From the NCBI RefSeq assembly GCF_035582795.1, contig NC_134368.1, positions 30,006,501 to 30,070,500 of the forward strand: a DNA stretch of 64,000 nucleotides, read 5' to 3'. Position 1 is the stretch's first letter. Every line of letters begins with the position of its first letter. Below the pieces are notes generated by a model. That model was not told the DNA's origin and ran no database searches. It was given only the letters and a program-made list of their open reading frames with translations. A program made the position numbers and the translations under genes. This document shows positions 62,079-64,000 of the stretch, piece by piece. The DNA comes from Mycteria americana (Eukaryota > Chordata > Aves > Ciconiiformes > Ciconiidae).

Positions 62079-64000
62079 CTGGAGGCAGAGAAGCACAGTT
62101 TTGAAACACTTGGATGCAATATCAGTTCAACTGTTTTCTTCTTCCTTAATAATCCTGAAACACCCAAAATATTTTCACTTGCAATATAAATTTTAAAAGC
62201 TACCAAGAATAGTTACTAACGAAGAAATGGAAATAAGATTGTCACAGTGCACACTTGATAAATGTGTATAAAATATATAACACTTCATAATACGTCAATG
62301 CTTTTTAACTAATAATGAGAAATCTGTAATTTTTTCTGGCAGCACTGATACAGAATCTAATGCAGATCACAATGAAAGGTAGAGAGATGCTGTAAGTATT
62401 GACCACAAACAATTTTCCTGGTTCCATAATCGGAGACCAAACCAGTTTGAAAAGACTAGAAAGACCCAGTGGCTGTATGAATCTTCAAGAGGGTTCATTA
62501 TTATACAGGGAACACACTGCATTATTGTCTCTTAAAAGTCCTGCTAACCAGCCTCTCTGATTTCAAGAGGAATACTTATAAAACTGCGTCAAAGCGCTTT
62601 GACAGTAAAATTCCTGTTAGTCAGCTAGAGGAAATTAAGAATGGCACAAGGTACATTTTAGAAAAGTTTTCTCTTGTTTTATTTCACTATTTATTTCCAT
62701 CAACAAATAAAGCACTTCACTGGGATACCAGTTTAAATACTTTGACATACTAATGTCCTGTACATCTGACATTCTGGTTTTATAGGAAGCCATAAAAATA
62801 GTGTGTTCTCCTGACTAAAACAGATGGTTTGATTGCCTTGTCTGGCCTGTTCTATAGATGATAATACTAGTTTTCATTTTAATCCAAGCTCAAATTCAGG
62901 TGACAAGCCTGATGTCCCCACACGCAAATAGTTGAGGTATAAGCTCACAAACTGCATTTGAAGCAGCACCTCTGTTTGCCTGGACCTAGAACTACAGCAG
63001 CATATCAGCAGTAAGTTACTAAGCAGATATGTTGTTTCCAAGAAGTGTTATTTCATAAGTGAGTATTTTACAAACATGAACCAGAGAATCACTACTAGCT
63101 CATATGATTACTGGAAAAGTCTACTCACATTTTAACTGTAACTGGATGTGTGGCATGCTTGATTTTGTTTAGATTGAAAAAGCCATGTAAATAAATGTTA
63201 CAGCACAGAGAAATAAATAGCCTTGAACCTGTGAAACTAATTCCACATGATCAAAGAACTTTTTTGGGTATCACCATTTTCCAGGTCTCCTTCTTGACAA
63301 TATTTGTGATAACTATTAATGAAAAATTAATTGAAACCAAACAAAACCTTTACTCTGATAAAGAACAAAGAATGCCAGTCATGTTAGGAACTTGATATGA
63401 AAATAGAATTTAAAAGCTTAAAAAAATATAATTTATGAACCTTGCAATTTTTTAGCAGAGTGTTTATAATTAATTAAATATGTTTGCTTTTCCCCTTCAT
63501 CACACATTATAGTGTTACACTGTGAAGTGTTCCATGACTCTCCAAAATTTATCTTTGAGTACAACATAGACAAATATAGAGACAATTCCCTAGGAAAAAA
63601 TCACTACTTACTGCATTCAGTGTTCAAATATACTGTTTTGTTGGTAGAAGCCATCTACCATTTGGTGTATTTATATTTCTTCTCTAAATATTTTTGGGAC
63701 ATACATTTTTAATTTAATGACAATGAAATGGAAGTGAAAATGGAGGTACGAAAACTTGTACATATTTACATTACCCCCATCTCAAACATATGTTTCGGCA
63801 AGAGATAAGGATTCACATATGATCTTACCTTCATTCTTCTTCAAAATATGAAGCAAATTACCATTTGTTATTCACATGTATATTCCCCATGCAATTATTA
63901 TTAAGTCATTAACATTAAGACTACCACATTTTTCTCTCAACTAAAATACTACAGTCAGAACTCAGACTGCAGAAAATAGCGAAGGACAATACTGGTTTTG
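62079..64000 (-). other. CORIN intron, to window edge
   Basis: AT-rich with no recognisable exon. The next upstream LDLa exon is not present before the window ends. Confidence 0.75.

Noticed and set aside
62079..64000. Search for the next upstream CORIN LDLa exon
   Set aside because: No DCxDxSDE-type pattern on the - strand; it must lie right of the window.

Overview
This is a vertebrate chromosomal window of about 64 kb, AT-rich and intron-rich. It is most likely from a bird, though another sauropsid is possible. The recognisable interspersed repeats are CR1-type LINE fragments on both strands. I saw no mammalian-type SINEs, and introns are compact. No bacterial-style operon, CRISPR array, tRNA or rRNA gene was seen.

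Left half (1-29106, + strand): the 3' part of ATP10D, a class V P4-ATPase (lipid flippase). Nineteen consecutive coding exons can be followed from 827 to the stop codon at 29104-29106. All have GT-AG borders and the frame is continuous across every junction, giving 1258 codons plus stop. The visible protein runs from the actuator domain through M3/M4, the DKTGT phosphorylation site, the nucleotide-binding domain, the P-domain TGDK and GDGAND motifs, M5-M10 and a Ser/Thr-rich cytosolic tail. The N-terminal exons lie left of the window.

Middle (29107-36525): the tail-to-tail intergenic interval. It holds the ATP10D 3' UTR, candidate poly(A) signals, a polypyrimidine tract, two CpG-denser patches in an AT-rich background, and on the other strand the CORIN 3' UTR.

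Right half (36526-64000, - strand): the 3' part of CORIN, the transmembrane serine protease that activates pro-atrial natriuretic peptide. Nine coding exons were found, again with perfect phase continuity (429 codons plus stop). They encode two LDL-receptor class A repeats, the SRCR domain on three exons, and the complete trypsin-like domain with the activation site and the His-Asp-Ser triad. A 12.2 kb intron inside the SRCR domain holds three CR1 fragments. Upstream CORIN exons lie right of the window.

The two genes are convergent neighbours, as in the mammalian ATP10D-CORIN locus. They have no known shared pathway: one flips membrane lipids, the other is a cell-surface protease. I found no convincing undescribed system. 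The points most worth a second look are a near-perfect 20-bp inverted repeat in an ATP10D intron, a NAGNAG tandem acceptor, an intergenic CpG cluster and a long antisense intronic ORF.
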